Part shown: one piece after another, positions 29,793 to 40,097 of the stretch
Layout: each line of letters begins with the position of its first letter
How positions within the stretch are numbered: the stretch's first letter is position 1
DNA from: Vulcanisaeta distributa JCM 11217
GTDB lineage: Archaea; Thermoproteota; Thermoprotei; Thermoproteales; Thermocladiaceae
Reading direction: 5' to 3'
Assembly (NCBI RefSeq): GCF_001316005.1
Contig: NZ_BBBJ01000012.1
Coordinates: forward strand, 1-56,543
DNA: 56,543 bases
Translations under genes and position numbers: made by a program
Notes under the pieces: model-generated
Told to the model about the DNA's origin: nothing
Databases searched by the model: none
What the model saw: only the letters and a program-made list of their open reading frames with translations

Positions 29793-30637
29793 GTGGAAAT
29801 CAACCTGGAATCCCTGATTAAGGACCTAGCCATTAGGGCTGGTTCATTCGTTAGATCCAAGGTTAATGACATGGGTTATAGACAAATATTAAAGAGGGGG
29901 GGGTCTACAGACGTTTCCCGGCGAATTGACCTTGAGGTTGAGGACTTAATAATAAAGGGGGGGATTGAGGAGGAGGGCTTAAGGGCAGTGATAAGCACGG
30001 AGGAGAGGGGGGGTGTCATAAAGGTTGGTGATGGCGAACCTGAATATGCATTCGTAATCGATCCGCTGGATGGTTCGTTGAATTTCGTGTTAGGCATACC
30101 GTTCTACTCCATATCAATTGCCGCTGGTAAGTACGGTAATCCATTAAGATTCAGTGACTTGACAGACGGCGTTGTTTATTATGTCGCTAAGGACGTGCTT
30201 TACTACGGTGGCTCAGGGGGGGGTGTTGAGTTTAGGGGGGGTGATGATCTTGGAGATCTTAGTGAGGATATTGATAGACCAGTGATATCGCTTTACCTTG
30301 AGCCCGATGCTGATGAGAGGTTGCTGCAGGGGCTTAGGGCCATTTATGATAAGTTTAGTAGGTTTAAGATTAGGAGCCTTGGTGCGGCGAGTCTCGAGAT
30401 GGTGATGGCATCATTGGTAGGTTCCTCGCCTTCATGGACCTCAGGAACAGGCTTAGGATATTTGATGTCGCCGGTGCTTACGTGATTTCCAGGGCAATGA
30501 AGGTTAATGCGTACACGCTTAATGGTAGTGAGTTGGGCAATGAGTTGGTGAGTAGTGATAGGAGGTTTAGCCTAGTGGTTAGTAGGAATGGTGATTTCGT
30601 TAGGAGCTTCCTTGGTTTACTGGGGGGGGTTAGGTGA
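29793..30637 (+). CDS. Inositol-monophosphatase/FBPase family phosphatase, frame broken once
   Basis: Lithium-sensitive-type sugar phosphatase fold. Metal sites: ISTEERGG (family E-E), FVIDPLDGSLNFVLGIPFY (the DPLDGTxNF signature, with S for T) and the C-terminal RIFDVAGAYVI (WDxAAG-like, aspartate kept). The frame breaks near 30418, GGG read as GG; restored SLGRFLAFMDLRNRLR. About 281 aa. Archaeal members hydrolyse inositol-1-phosphate and/or fructose-1,6-bisphosphate; which one is not visible. Several double glycines at G runs (29897, 29958, 30008, 30217, 30236) look inflated. Confidence 0.82.
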
Positions 30638-30678
30638 AAGTTTTGTTGTTCTAATTAGCTAATTAGTTAGGAGGGGGG

Positions 30679-30687
30679 GTTAAATAG
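30679..30687 (+). promoter_or_regulatory. Candidate TATA box of the zinc-ribbon gene
   Basis: GGTTAAATA centred about 27 nt before the ATG at 30710, favouring that start over the GTG at 30701. Confidence 0.45.
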
Positions 30688-30709
30688 GCGTTTACTTAAC
30701 GTGAAGTTA

Positions 30710-30934
30710 ATGAGGATTAGATTAAACCTGGATTGCCCAAGGTGTGGTGGTGCATTATTCCTGGAGGAGGATGATAAAAGCGTCAGTGTTTACTGCATTA
30801 GGTGTGGTCTTAGGGTTAGTTGGAAGTTGCGTGATGCGGCTAGGAGGGCCCTTAGGAACATCGATGGCTCGTTAATATTTGATTGGAATTCAGTAATTGA
30901 TGAGTTATACCTTGAACTCGCCATTAATCATTGA
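30710..30934 (+). CDS. Small zinc-ribbon protein
   Basis: About 74 aa. Two CxxC knuckles, CPRCGG and CIRCGL, separated by about 20 residues with acidic EEDDKS between them, form a classic zinc ribbon. The rest is a charged helix and a tail. No enzyme motif. Small ribbons like this in archaea are often transcription or ribosome-associated, but the function is unknown here. Next to a SWIM zinc-finger gene, also plus strand. Confidence 0.7.
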   Translation: MRIRLNLDCPRCGGALFLEEDDKSVSVYCIRCGLRVSWKLRDAARRALRNIDGSLIFDWNSVIDELYLELAINH

Positions 30935-31013
30935 ATGAGTAATACCTATTCATGGGCCAGAAAGATTAATTTAAGTTAGTTCGAGTTCACTATGGGATTT
31001 CTGGTGATTTATT

Positions 31014-31409
31014 TTGGCGGAGGAATTAACGCCCCCCCAGCTGAGTAAGAGGTTGAAGGAGTGGCTGCTGGAATTAGCCAGTAAACTTAATTGGAGGATT
31101 GATAAGGTCCTAGACTCGTATAGGCTAGCCCAACGCTCGGAGATAATCGATGTTAGGGATGACGGCAAGTCAATAAATGGCATTAGGCTTAAGGTTCCCT
31201 CAGAGACTAGAGACGATACGTATTACTACGTATCCGTTGGTCCATACGGCGCAAAGTGCACCTGCGAAGCGTCAGTAATTAGGGGTGAGGTTTGCAAGCA
31301 CATAGTCGCCGGTCTCGTAATGTGGAATATGCTTAGCGTTATTAAGTATGGTAAGTGGCTCGACCTTAACGAGTTGGAATGGCTGAGGCAATCCCAGGAT
31401 AATGAATGA
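31014..31409 (+). CDS. SWIM zinc-finger protein
   Basis: A 131-aa protein with the SWIM pattern CTCEASVIRGEVCKHIVAGL (CxC, then CxH). The N-terminal half (residues 1-60) is helical and basic. SWIM domains bind nucleic acid or protein partners, and some accompany recombination proteins; no partner is adjacent. Start is probably TTG at 31014; no ATG is available upstream in frame. Confidence 0.75.
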   Translation: MAEELTPPQLSKRLKEWLLELASKLNWRIDKVLDSYRLAQRSEIIDVRDDGKSINGIRLKVPSETRDDTYYYVSVGPYGAKCTCEASVIRGEVCKHIVAGLVMWNMLSVIKYGKWLDLNELEWLRQSQDNE

Positions 31410-31567
31410 CTAGGTTTGCCATTTATTGAGGGTAGATACCCAGTGTAAAAGCTTAGCATTTAAATAATAACATGGAAATACTCATTAAGAGATTAATGAA
31501 TTACATCGCTGGTCATAAGTACTAATTAGTCTTTAAAAAGATACCTTAGGAAATATATTGATTGAAT

Positions 31568-32268
31568 ATGGCCTGGAAGAAATACTTATTACTGGTAATA
31601 ATTCTTTCTATTACAATACTAGTAACTCATTATGCCCTATCCATAAGCATGTACGTAACCCCCCCAACGACCTCACAAACGCCACCACCCTCTGCATACT
31701 TATTCATAAACATCACAGCGCCCAACTACGCCACCTGGACTGTATATGCAAATGCATCTAATGGTTGGTATGCATATTACCAGGGAAGTGGTTCCCAGGT
31801 CTTTGGACCTGCGTATGTTGGTGAGCCCGGCACCGTGGTTACGTTTAATGTTACATCATTATCAGGCTGTGAATATCCATCAATTACCTATGAACCATCA
31901 AGCAACATAACATTATCGGAGGGCGCTAATTACGAGTACATAACCATTGAATGCGTTCCCTACATTAACGCCACAATAAACGTGACAAGCGGAGGAGGCA
32001 TTATAGCAATACTCAGCACGCCAGGCTTCATAACGAGCCAATCGCTAATTATTAATGGACCAACCACACAATCATTAATCCTACCCATGAACACCACATT
32101 ATTTATAGTGGCATGGCCATTCTACGGATACACCCTAGAGGCATCTACGTCAATGGTACAGCCATAAACTACACAGAGACTCCATACGGCTCATTCCATG
32201 CCGAGGTATTGCTATCATCAAACCTAACAATTACCGTGGAGTTCGCAAGCACGACTAACAGCTCATAA
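31568..32268 (+). CDS. Membrane-anchored exported protein of unknown function, frame broken once
   Basis: N-terminal hydrophobic segment (KKYLLLVIILSITILVTHYA) followed by an extracellular part rich in T, S, N and Y with many N-x-S/T sites (FINITAP, FNVTSLSG, SNITLSEG, TINVTSGGG), as in archaeal surface glycoproteins. The frame breaks near 32130, GGG read as GG; restored LEGIYVNGTAINYTETPYG and ending at 32268. About 233 aa. No family recognised. Start ATG 31568; a TTG two codons earlier sits at leaderless distance from CTTTAAAAAG (31531). Confidence 0.6.
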
Positions 32269-32296
32269 TGCGTCTTATCACGTCAAATAAATGCAA

Positions 32297-32782
32297 TCAA
32301 ATGTTCGATTTGCTTAATACCTTATTTACGTTATTAATTATTAATAGTATGTCCTCCCTCGCTTCATCATCAGTCCTATACTGGCTCAAAACGCCCTCCC
32401 TATCAGGCCCATTATACTGATACTGATGAAGGTGCAGGGCTATTGATGCCAGGTAATGTATCTCCTCGCTGATCAATGCTGATAAGCCAAGCATGTAGTT
32501 CATTGGCATTACGGCTATGATCCAGTAAACCCTATCAATGGTTTTACCGCCCTTGATCCTCACCTTACCTGGATATCTCTCGATTAGTTTATCCATATTA
32601 TCCACGGCCAAGGCAGCCAGTAAAGCCTTAACGGCTTGAAACGCCTTGCCAGCAGCATTCCTAATTAGGCCCTCATCCAGGAATCTCTTGGCTAACTCAA
32701 TCTCATACTTAGCCTCGAGTAATCTCGTCCTTTTATAACCATCAATGTCAAACCAGGGTTTAGGCAACTCATGCATTGCCAT
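32297..32782 (-). CDS. PaREP1-like family protein
   Basis: 161 aa, mostly helical. The block RLLEAKYEIELAKRFLDEG followed by NAAGKAFQAVKALLAALA matches the PaREP1 family (HEPN-like helical proteins expanded in Pyrobaculum and other Thermoproteales). Their function is not established; similarity to HEPN proteins suggests nucleotide or RNA-linked activity, often with a nucleotidyltransferase partner, but none is adjacent. This family supports the Thermoproteales assignment. It converges with the exported-protein gene. Confidence 0.65.
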   Translation of the reverse strand: MAMHELPKPWFDIDGYKRTRLLEAKYEIELAKRFLDEGLIRNAAGKAFQAVKALLAALAVDNMDKLIERYPGKVRIKGGKTIDRVYWIIAVMPMNYMLGLSALISEEIHYLASIALHLHQYQYNGPDREGVLSQYRTDDEAREDILLIINNVNKVLSKSNI

Positions 32783-32838
32783 GAATATACCTCATAACAC
32801 TAAAATATTTTTTACTTGCATTATGCACGTGTGATTTG

Positions 32839-33258
32839 TCAGTACGCCACATTAACCGTAATATCGCTCCCTTTAGCAGCCTCATAAATAGCCGTCTCTA
32901 ACATGTTCCTTACCTTACCTGACCTACTATGTATTGTTAAGTCCATAGAACCATCATCGCCCTCACTTGGTGGAAATATGGCGCCTGTTATCACCCACGT
33001 TGCTTTCTCAATGTTGTGGTATATTCCGTAATTATCGGAGCCTCCATTGATTAATCTGCCATCAGTGAATATCAGGTATATCTTAGTATCATCAGTATAC
33101 ATCTGCTCTGCATTACCGCCTAAGGATATTATGTGAGTAAACCTAGGCGTTTCTTTCACGAAGTCCACGAGTATGGACTTAACGCGGTTCTCATTAACGA
33201 GCCTCCTTAGTTCATTTACGAGGGTTATCACGCTCATTTTATCCTTGGTCAGTATCAT
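32839..33258 (-). CDS. Hypothetical protein
   Basis: 139 aa, alpha/beta composition, no signal peptide and no recognised motif. Segments such as TKIYLIFTDGRLINGG and ATWVITGAIFPPSEGDDGS suggest a beta-rich core. The start could be 33258 or the ATG at 33237 (MSVITLVNEL). Convergent organisation is absent: it is transcribed away from the methyltransferase at 33299, 40 nt apart, so the two share a promoter region. Confidence 0.5.
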   Translation of the reverse strand: MILTKDKMSVITLVNELRRLVNENRVKSILVDFVKETPRFTHIISLGGNAEQMYTDDTKIYLIFTDGRLINGGSDNYGIYHNIEKATWVITGAIFPPSEGDDGSMDLTIHSRSGKVRNMLETAIYEAAKGSDITVNVAY

Positions 33259-33298
33259 CGATAATAATGCCCAACTGGCTTAATAAGGGGGGGCTATC

Positions 33299-33975
33299 AT
33301 GTATTACCTGGTTTCAATGGAGAGGTTGAGGGACGTTATGGAGGCTTATGAGGCCATCTCCAGGGTTTACCGTGAGACTCGGGAGGGTGGAGCCTTAGCT
33401 AAGGCGTTACTCAATGAGGTTGGTAGCGTCATTAGGGGGGGATTAGCACCACGCCTAGTGTTAGACATAGGTCCTGGGGGGGCTGGGGGGGATAACTTGG
33501 AGGTTTTAAGGTCGTTCTTTAGCAAATCCCTCTACATTGGTTGTGAGTTGAGCATGGGCATGATAAGGTCCTCTAAAGAAGATATTGAGTGGATTAATTG
33601 CTCTGGTACTCACGCACCAATCAAGCCAAGGTCTGTGATCTGGTGATTTCAATAGCTGCGCTGCATCATGTACCAAGGTCGCTAATGGGTAATGTCCTAC
33701 GTGGAGTCCACGATGTATTAAGCCCTGGAGGTTTATTCGTAGCCACAGTGTGGGGTTGTAATGAGACCACGCTTAGGAGGTTGAGACCCATTGGTGATTG
33801 TGAGGGCTACATCACCTGGAGTTACGGAATTAATAAGAGTGTTGCTAGGTACTACAGGCTTTATAGGGAGGGTGAGCTGGAGAGCGAGGTTTTAAGCGCA
33901 GGGTTTACGGTTGTTAAGAGTGGGGCTATTAGAATTGGTGGCTTTATTAATTATTACGTAGTCTCACGTAAGTAA
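33299..33975 (+). CDS. SAM-dependent methyltransferase, frame broken once
   Basis: Motif I LVLDIGPG-GGDN (with extra residues from a G run; RLVLDIGPGAGDN is the likely ancestral form), acidic loop CELSMGMI, then KVCDLVISIAALHHVP (motif III-like, with LHH as in Trm9-type tRNA wobble-uridine methyltransferases) and GVHDVLSPGGLFVATVWG. The break is near 33630, AAA read as AA; restored IKPKVCDLVIS. About 225 aa. Trm9-like identity is plausible but not proven; a general class I methyltransferase is the safe call. Confidence 0.8.
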
Positions 33976-34037
33976 GTATATAGTCAATATATGAGCAATA
34001 CTTTATTCTGCTCGGCCCAACTCTATATGATTTAATC

Positions 34038-35718
34038 ATGAGTTATCAATACTATGACTATCAATTAACACTGGATAAAATAATACGTAGAGCCGCACAG
34101 CTATACCCAGACACAGAGGTTGTTTATGCGCCACCTAACGGCCAGGTAATAAGGTCGAACTACGCCAATGAGTGGGATAGAATACAGAGGCTTGGTTCGG
34201 TACTTGAGGAGCTGGGAATAAAGCCTGGCGAACCCGGTAAGTTCGGTAGCAAGGTTGCAGTGCTTGATTGGAACACAATTAGGCATTACGAACTTTACTT
34301 CGGCATACCCATGTATGGTGCCGTACTACACACAGTGAATGTGCTATTGGCGCCTGAGGACATCATATACACATTGCTCCAGGCGCAGGACGAGGTTTTA
34401 TTCATAAATGAGGACTTCATATCTCTCGCCCGGGTTGCGGCATCTCTCGTGAAGACCATAAGGAAGATCGTGATAATGAGTGACAAGGCGGAGCACGGCG
34501 AGGTGAGCTTTGATGGAGTTGAGGTTTATTGGTACGAGGACCTAATTAAAAATGCGAGGCCCTATAACTTCCCAGAGCTTAATGAGAATACCGTAGCCAC
34601 CATGATGTTTACATCAGGAACAACGGGTAGGCCGAAGGGTACGTACTTCACCCATAGGCAATTAGTGCTTCATGCAATGTCTGTAGCCCTATCAATAACT
34701 GCGCCGCCAATAAATGCGAGTATTTACGATGTAGCAATGCCCCCCCTAGTGCCCATGTTCCACGTTCACGCATGGGGGGGTTTACCCTACATAGCCACAC
34801 TCACTGGTATTAAGCAGGTCTATCCAGGGAGGTTTGAGTGGGGGGGTTGGATATTGAAGGTGATGAGGGATGAGGGTGTGACTATTGTTAATGGAGTGCC
34901 CACAATCCTATACAACCTACTCTATCACCCAGACTCGACTAAGTATGACCTTAGGGGGACTGAAGTTCATAGTTGGTGGTGCAGCATTACCAAGGGGCTT
35001 ACTTGAGGAGGCGAGTAGGAGGGGTATACACGTGGTTCAGGGCTTTGGCTTAACGGAGACGGCCCCCCCCGTAATACTCCTATCAATGGAGAAGCCAAAG
35101 ATGAGGAATTGGCCTGAAGATAGAAAGAAGGAGTTAGTGCTTAGTGCCGGTTTGCCAATACCGTTAGTGGATATTAGAATTGTTGATGAGCATGGTAAGG
35201 ATGTTCCGAGGGATGGTAAGACGATGGGCGAATTAGTGGTTAGGGCGCCATGGATAACCAGGGAGTATTTAAATGATCCTGAGAAGACGAGGAATGCATG
35301 GCGCGATGGTTGGTTCCACACGGATGACATAGCCGTTTGGGATAGCGAAGGCTATGTATGGATTATGGACAGGGCTAAGGACGTGATCAAAAGCGGTGGT
35401 GAGTGGATATCAAGCACGAGACTCGAGGACCTAATAAGCACGCACCCTGCGGTTTACGAAGTAGCGGTTATTGGAGTTCCTCATCCTAAGTGGGGGGGTG
35501 AGAGGCCTGTGGCTATTGTAGTACCAAAGCCGGGCCAGAAAGTTACCGAGGATGAGATTAAGAACTACCTAATGGGTCTGGTTAATGAGGGTAAAATGCC
35601 CAAGTGGTGGATACCAGACAAGGTAATAATTGTTGAGTCCGAATTACCAAAAACAAGCACAGGGAAGGTGGATAAGAAGGTGCTTAAGGAGAGGTTTCAG
35701 ATAACTCTCGGCTCCTAA
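34038..35718 (+). CDS. Medium/long-chain acyl-CoA synthetase, frame broken once
   Basis: AMP-forming ligase that activates fatty or related acids, the likely entry point of the island. P-loop MMFTSGTTGRPKGTYFTHRQL, VPMFHVHAWG, GFGLTETAPV (here APPV), WFHTDDIAVWDSEGYVWIMDRAKDVIKSGGEWIS (adenylation hinge, acyl-activating core A8) and the C-terminal catalytic lysine in PKTSTGKVDKK. The break is at G5 34955-34959 (four expected; restored LRGLKFIVGGAALPRG). About 560 aa. The substrate chain length is not determined. Followed after 32 nt by an MBL hydrolase. Confidence 0.9.
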
Positions 35719-35750
35719 TCCTTAAAATAATATTAAGTATTTAAATTAGC

Positions 35751-36338
35751 GTGGAGGTTTACGTAATAAGAGGTATATCGAATAGTTACTTGACGAGCGA
35801 TGGCATATTAATAGATGCTGGCGTGAAGGTTAATGACGTAATTAGAGTGGCTAGGGAACACGGCATTGACATTAAGTACTTATTCATAACGCATTACCAC
35901 TTCGATCACGTGAGGTATGCCTACGACATAGTTAAGGCATTCAACTGTAGGGTGGTTGCATCATTACCTGAGTCAGCGATTATCGAGGGTAAGGAGAGGC
36001 CCAGGACCGCCGGTTTCCTTCAGTTAGTCGTCTCGACATTCATGAAGGTTAAGCCTGTAAGTGTTGATGTTAAAGTTAATGATGGCGATGTTATTGAAGG
36101 ATATAGGGTCATATACGCGCCCGGTCACACGCCCGGTAGCACCGCCTACTTCAAGGATGGCGTACTATTCAGTGGGGGGGATGCCATTGTTGAGCACGGT
36201 GGTAAGCCGGCGTTACCGCCGAGGGGGGGTTTCACGTTAGATATGGATGAGGCGGAAAGGAGTTTTAACAAGTTACTTAGTCTTAAGCCCAGGATTATCT
36301 ATCCTGGTCATGGAAATCCGATAAGTTTAGGTACTTAA
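35751..36338 (+). CDS. Metallo-beta-lactamase-fold hydrolase
   Basis: 195 aa. ITHYHFDHVRYA supplies HxHxDH, APGHTPGSTAYF the next histidine, FSGDAI (here FSGGDAI) the bridging aspartate and IIYPGHGNPIS the last histidine. Compact glyoxalase-II-like or thioesterase-like member. Starts with GTG at the end of an A/T-rich TATTAAGTATTTAAA segment. Its position after an acyl-CoA synthetase suggests a thioester or lactone substrate (inference). The last bases overlap the convergent amidohydrolase by 12 nt. Confidence 0.8.
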   Translation: MEVYVIRGISNSYLTSDGILIDAGVKVNDVIRVAREHGIDIKYLFITHYHFDHVRYAYDIVKAFNCRVVASLPESAIIEGKERPRTAGFLQLVVSTFMKVKPVSVDVKVNDGDVIEGYRVIYAPGHTPGSTAYFKDGVLFSGGDAIVEHGGKPALPPRGGFTLDMDEAERSFNKLLSLKPRIIYPGHGNPISLGT

Positions 36339-37266
36339 GTTTTCATTGATTCTAAATCCATGGTACTTAAATAACTCGAGTGCGTTATTCATCATTATCA
36401 TCTCCTTATCGACACCACCAACCCCCCCATCACTACCCTCAACGCACTTAATATCGCCAACTAAATCCCTAAACCTCCTATACGGATAACCACTCCCAAA
36501 TAATATCCTGTCGGAGCCCAGGGTATTCAATATCGGCTTTGCCGACTCATCACTAAATAGGTAGCAATTAATTCCGGAGGTGCTTAAGTATGTATTGTCG
36601 TACTTCCTCATCACCCTGAGAACCTCCCTAATCCACAAGCTGAACCTCTCTGGCGGTGTTCCAAGCCCATTAATAACCATGTAAGGCCTAAACTCATCAA
36701 GGACCTCGGCAAGGTTCTTAGGCATTACGTGAGTTATGATCCTCTCATCAACATCCTTAGGCATGCCCAGATGCATCACAATCAAAACATTATTCTTCTC
36801 AGCATACTCCATCAACTGCCTAAAGGCTGGACTTGTGGCTGGGTTGAAGAACTGAAGTGTTGGGGGGGAGACAAATACGCCCCCTAAGGCCGAGGTGCTC
36901 CATCTCCCTAATCTTCTGCTTAACATACTTGCTACCAAAGCTTGGGTTTATGCTCGAGAATGGTATGAAGAAATCACTAACGCCTTCCTTAAAGACTTCA
37001 TACCAAAGCTTCATGTTATCAATCATGTACTCAGGCCACTTACTAATTAGGTCATAAACCTCCCTAATCACTGACTTAACATCAACATACATACCCAAGT
37101 CCCTAGCCAACCTATACAGGCCATTAAGGGTCAGGCTAAGTGTTGGGTCAATATCAATGGGATAAAGCGCTGAGGCGACGGCACCAGCACCATGAAGCTT
37201 ATTCCTCAATAGCTTAAGTTCTGCGGCTGGATGTACGTGAAAATCAATGAAGTAATAACCTGGCAT
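36327..37266 (-). CDS. Amidohydrolase-2 family TIM-barrel protein, frame broken once
   Basis: FIDFHVHPAAELKL is the HxH metal start. HLGLRGVFVSP...LQFFNP, IVMHLGMP, MVINGLGTPPE and ILFGSGYPYR follow the amidohydrolase_2 pattern, with GYPYRRF replacing the usual GTDxP. Family members include ACMSD-like decarboxylases and non-hydrolytic lyases. The break is at C5 36880-36884 (four expected; restored LRGVFVSP). About 313 aa. The role in the acyl-CoA island is unknown. Confidence 0.78.
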
Positions 37267-37371
37267 TAATAGAGATAAAATTAACAGCTATTTAAAAATA
37301 ATATACCGCATTTTAACTTATGAACACCGAATTAAATATTTAATGAGTATCATTTTACGTTAATAAAATAA

Positions 37372-38150
37372 TTAATAGCCAACGAACTTAGGTTTCCTCT
37401 TCTCGAGAAATGCTGAGACTCCCTCCACGAAGTCATGAGTATTACCCAGCTCACCCTGTAACTTTGCCTCAGTAACCAGGAATTGATCAAGATCCTTAAA
37501 CAAGGCCTCATTAATTAATCTCTTACCGTATGAATAAGCCTTAAATGGTCCCTGGACAATCTCATTGGCGAACTTAATAGCCTCTCCCAATGGATCATCA
37601 ACGACCTTAACGAGGCCCATGGACTCGGCCTCCTCAGCCGTGAATTCACCACCAATGAGCAAGTACCTAAGTGCCTTGGCACCGGCTAATCTAGCCATCA
37701 TGAGCGTTAACCCAGTGTCAGGAACTAAACCTATGTTTTGGAATGCCGTAACAAACCTCGCATTCCTTGAGGCAAAGGCGAAGTCGCATGCGATGGCGAG
37801 ACTAATCCCGGCCCCCCCGGCAGCTACGCCATTTATCGCAGCAATGAATAACTTATCACTAAACCTTATTTCCTTTAGTATTAGGTGGAAGGAGTTCCTA
37901 AGTTCATCCTCAAGATTAACAGACCCCCCCGGACCGCTTGGCTTAACGGATATGTCGGCGCCCGCTGAAAAGGCCCTACCAGCACCCGTCAATATACCAA
38001 CCCTCTTACCTGGATCATTATTAAATTTACGTAGCGCATCCAGCAACTCGGCCCTAAGTTCTGGACCCAAGGCATTGAGTCTCTCTGGCCTATTAAGTGT
38101 GAAGATTGTTATGGGCCCCCCCTATCATCAACAATTACGTACCTATACAT
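37372..38150 (-). CDS. Enoyl-CoA hydratase/isomerase family protein, frame broken once
   Basis: Crotonase fold: TLNRPERLNALG at the N-terminus, GAGRAFSAGADIS (CoA loop), AAINGVAAGGAGISLAIACDF (oxyanion hole), NIGLVPDTGLTLMMARL (in this copy the second catalytic glutamate position reads D in PDTG rather than E-x-G, like PaaG-type isomerases), and a C-terminal FVEGVSAFLEKRKPKF. The run of seven C at 38116-38122 breaks the start region (five expected; restored DDRGPITIFTLN), moving the start to ATG 38150. About 260 aa. PaaG/1,2-epoxyphenylacetyl-CoA isomerase-like identity is possible. Follows DUF35 and thiolase genes on the same strand. Confidence 0.85.
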
Positions 38151-38159
38151 ATCAATCAC

Positions 38160-38717
38160 TCATTGCTCTGCGGGCACGAACTCATACGTTAAGTAGCCCT
38201 CGGGCTCTCTCTTAACAACCTGGAGCCTCACCTTCATACCAACCCTAACCTTCTTGGGGTCATCAACCCTTAACCAAGCCAGCACGTTAAAGCCCTCCCT
38301 CATCCTAGCAATAGCCACTATATAATCGGGGTAGTGCGAGTATGTTAGTGGTTTCGTATTTATTATGGTGTATGTTAGCAGCTCACCATCACCACTGATC
38401 TCAACCCAATCCATATCGCTGGCCTTGCAATACGGGCAATCAGCCTGGGGGGGCGGGAAGTAGTACCTACCACACCTCCTGCACTTCGTTGCATACACCT
38501 TACCCTCCCTCAAGCCCTCGAAGAACTTCTTAATCCTCTCAACACTGATTGAATACCTAAGTCTCAACTCTCTAACATCATACCACAGGCTATACTGACC
38601 CTTTTCATCAGGGGGGGCTATGGGCAGCCCCCCCGTGGCCTTGACGACATCATTCAACTGCTTAATGGATTGCCTCCAAAACTCCTCATACTTAGCCTCC
38701 AGGGACATCACCATCAC
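38160..38717 (-). CDS. DUF35 zinc-ribbon/OB-fold partner of thiolase
   Basis: 185 aa: helical N-terminus, then [20 protein letters not shown] (four-cysteine rubredoxin-like ribbon) and an OB-fold ([27 protein letters not shown]). In archaea such proteins form a complex with acetoacetyl-CoA thiolase and HMG-CoA synthase and shuttle CoA. The start overlaps the thiolase stop by four bases (ATGA arrangement), strongly implying a thiolase-DUF35 pair. G runs at 38448 and 38610 give PP repeats. Intact frame. Confidence 0.88.
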   Translation of the reverse strand: MMVMSLEAKYEEFWRQSIKQLNDVVKATGGLPIAPPDEKGQYSLWYDVRELRLRYSISVERIKKFFEGLREGKVYATKCRRCGRYYFPPPQADCPYCKASDMDWVEISGDGELLTYTIINTKPLTYSHYPDYIVAIARMREGFNVLAWLRVDDPKKVRVGMKVRLQVVKREPEGYLTYEFVPAEQ

Positions 38718-39939
38718 CTCTTTGGCTTCGCCTTAGGTGAGCCATCCTTATCAAGTGAGTATATTGTGATGTATGCATAGTGACCAGTACCACCAACATT
38801 GTGAGATAAAGCCCAACCAACGTAGATATCGGCCTGCCTATCCTTAGGCTCAACAACCTGCCTCAACTGCTTAGTCATCTCAACAGCCATACTAACGCCC
38901 GTAGCCCCCCAATAGGATGGCCCTTGGCCTTAAGACCACCATCCAGGTTAACAGGTATTAAACCACCCTTGTAGGTCTGCTCGCTCCTAACCAGTTGTAT
39001 GCCCATGCCTCTCTCCACGAATCCCAGGTCTTCGTAAGCCATGACCTCGGCTATTGTGAAGCAGTCATGAACGTCGGCTACATCGAAGTATTTCCACGTA
39101 TCCCTATGCTCAATACCCACCCTCTTAAAGGCCTGCTCAGCGGCTTGATACGCAGCATCAAGCCCTATGAAGTCCGGTCTCTTGCTTAGATTTGCTGTTC
39201 CGGTGGCCACACCTACGGATCTAATCCACACGGGAGTATCCGTTATTTTCCTAGCCAACTCCTCGCTGGCGAGTATTACCGCAGCAGCCCCATCAGTTAT
39301 TGGGCTTGAGTCATAGAGTTTAATGGGCCATGCGACGTACCTCGACTTAAGGCATTGATCAACGGTTATCCTCAAGCCGTAGAACTGGGCCTTTGGGTTC
39401 ATTGAGCCGTAGTAATGATTCTTAACAGCGACCTTGCAAAAGTCCTCCTCAGTAGCTCCAAATCTATTCATGTACGCTGTCATGTAAAGTGCGTAATAGC
39501 CTGGGAACGTCAACCCGAAATTCTCAAACTCCCAGAAGTAGTTACCAGCCCTGCCTATGAATTCAACGACTGTTGGTGTTGGTGACTCGTACATCTTCTC
39601 CACGCCGATAGCCATGGCTATGTCAGCCATTCCCGACGCCACGGCCAGGTAAGCATTATATAGTGCCGCACTACCCGATGCACAAGCAGCCTCAACTCTC
39701 ATGGCGCCCCCCCTGGGATTTAAGCCGCAGTATTCGCCAACAATTACGGCGGGTAAGGACTCGGCACTCCAACCACCGGCGTTACCAACGACGAAGTACT
39801 GTATATCCTTTTGATCAAGCCTTGCATCCTCTAGAGCCTCCTTAACAGCTTCCCAAGCCAATTCACCCAGGGTTGCATCAGTTCTACGTCCAAACTTCGC
39901 GTGGCCAACCCCCCCAACAATAGCTACTCCCCCCCTCAT
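38714..39939 (-). CDS. Acetyl-CoA C-acetyltransferase (archaeal SCP-x-like thiolase), frame broken once
   Basis: Condensing/thiolytic enzyme for 3-ketoacyl-CoA or acetoacetyl-CoA. Nucleophile in [16 protein letters not shown]; second block [19 protein letters not shown]; catalytic histidine segment [16 protein letters not shown] after reducing the C6 run 38905-38910 to four; C-terminal [13 protein letters not shown]. About 408 aa. The N-terminus [17 protein letters not shown] shows two G7 runs that look like extra glycines ([15 protein letters not shown] expected). A CCTTAAATAA box is about 28 nt from the ATG. Adjacent DUF35 confirms the archaeal thiolase complex type. Confidence 0.92.
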
Positions 39940-40097
39940 AATCCTATAATATTCGGAAAACGCCTTAAATAATAATGCCCCCCTCTGTTCACTATTGCTT
40001 GATCATTATCACTATATTCATTATATATGGCCTTGACACAAATAATTTGAGTAAATTGAGGTCGCACTTAATAACTTAGTAAAGTGTTGAGTATGCG

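Noticed and set aside
37565..38215. 216-codon open frame on the plus strand opposite the enoyl-CoA hydratase and the DUF35 gene end
   Set aside because: Antisense shadow of a clear crotonase; no start signal or family motifs.
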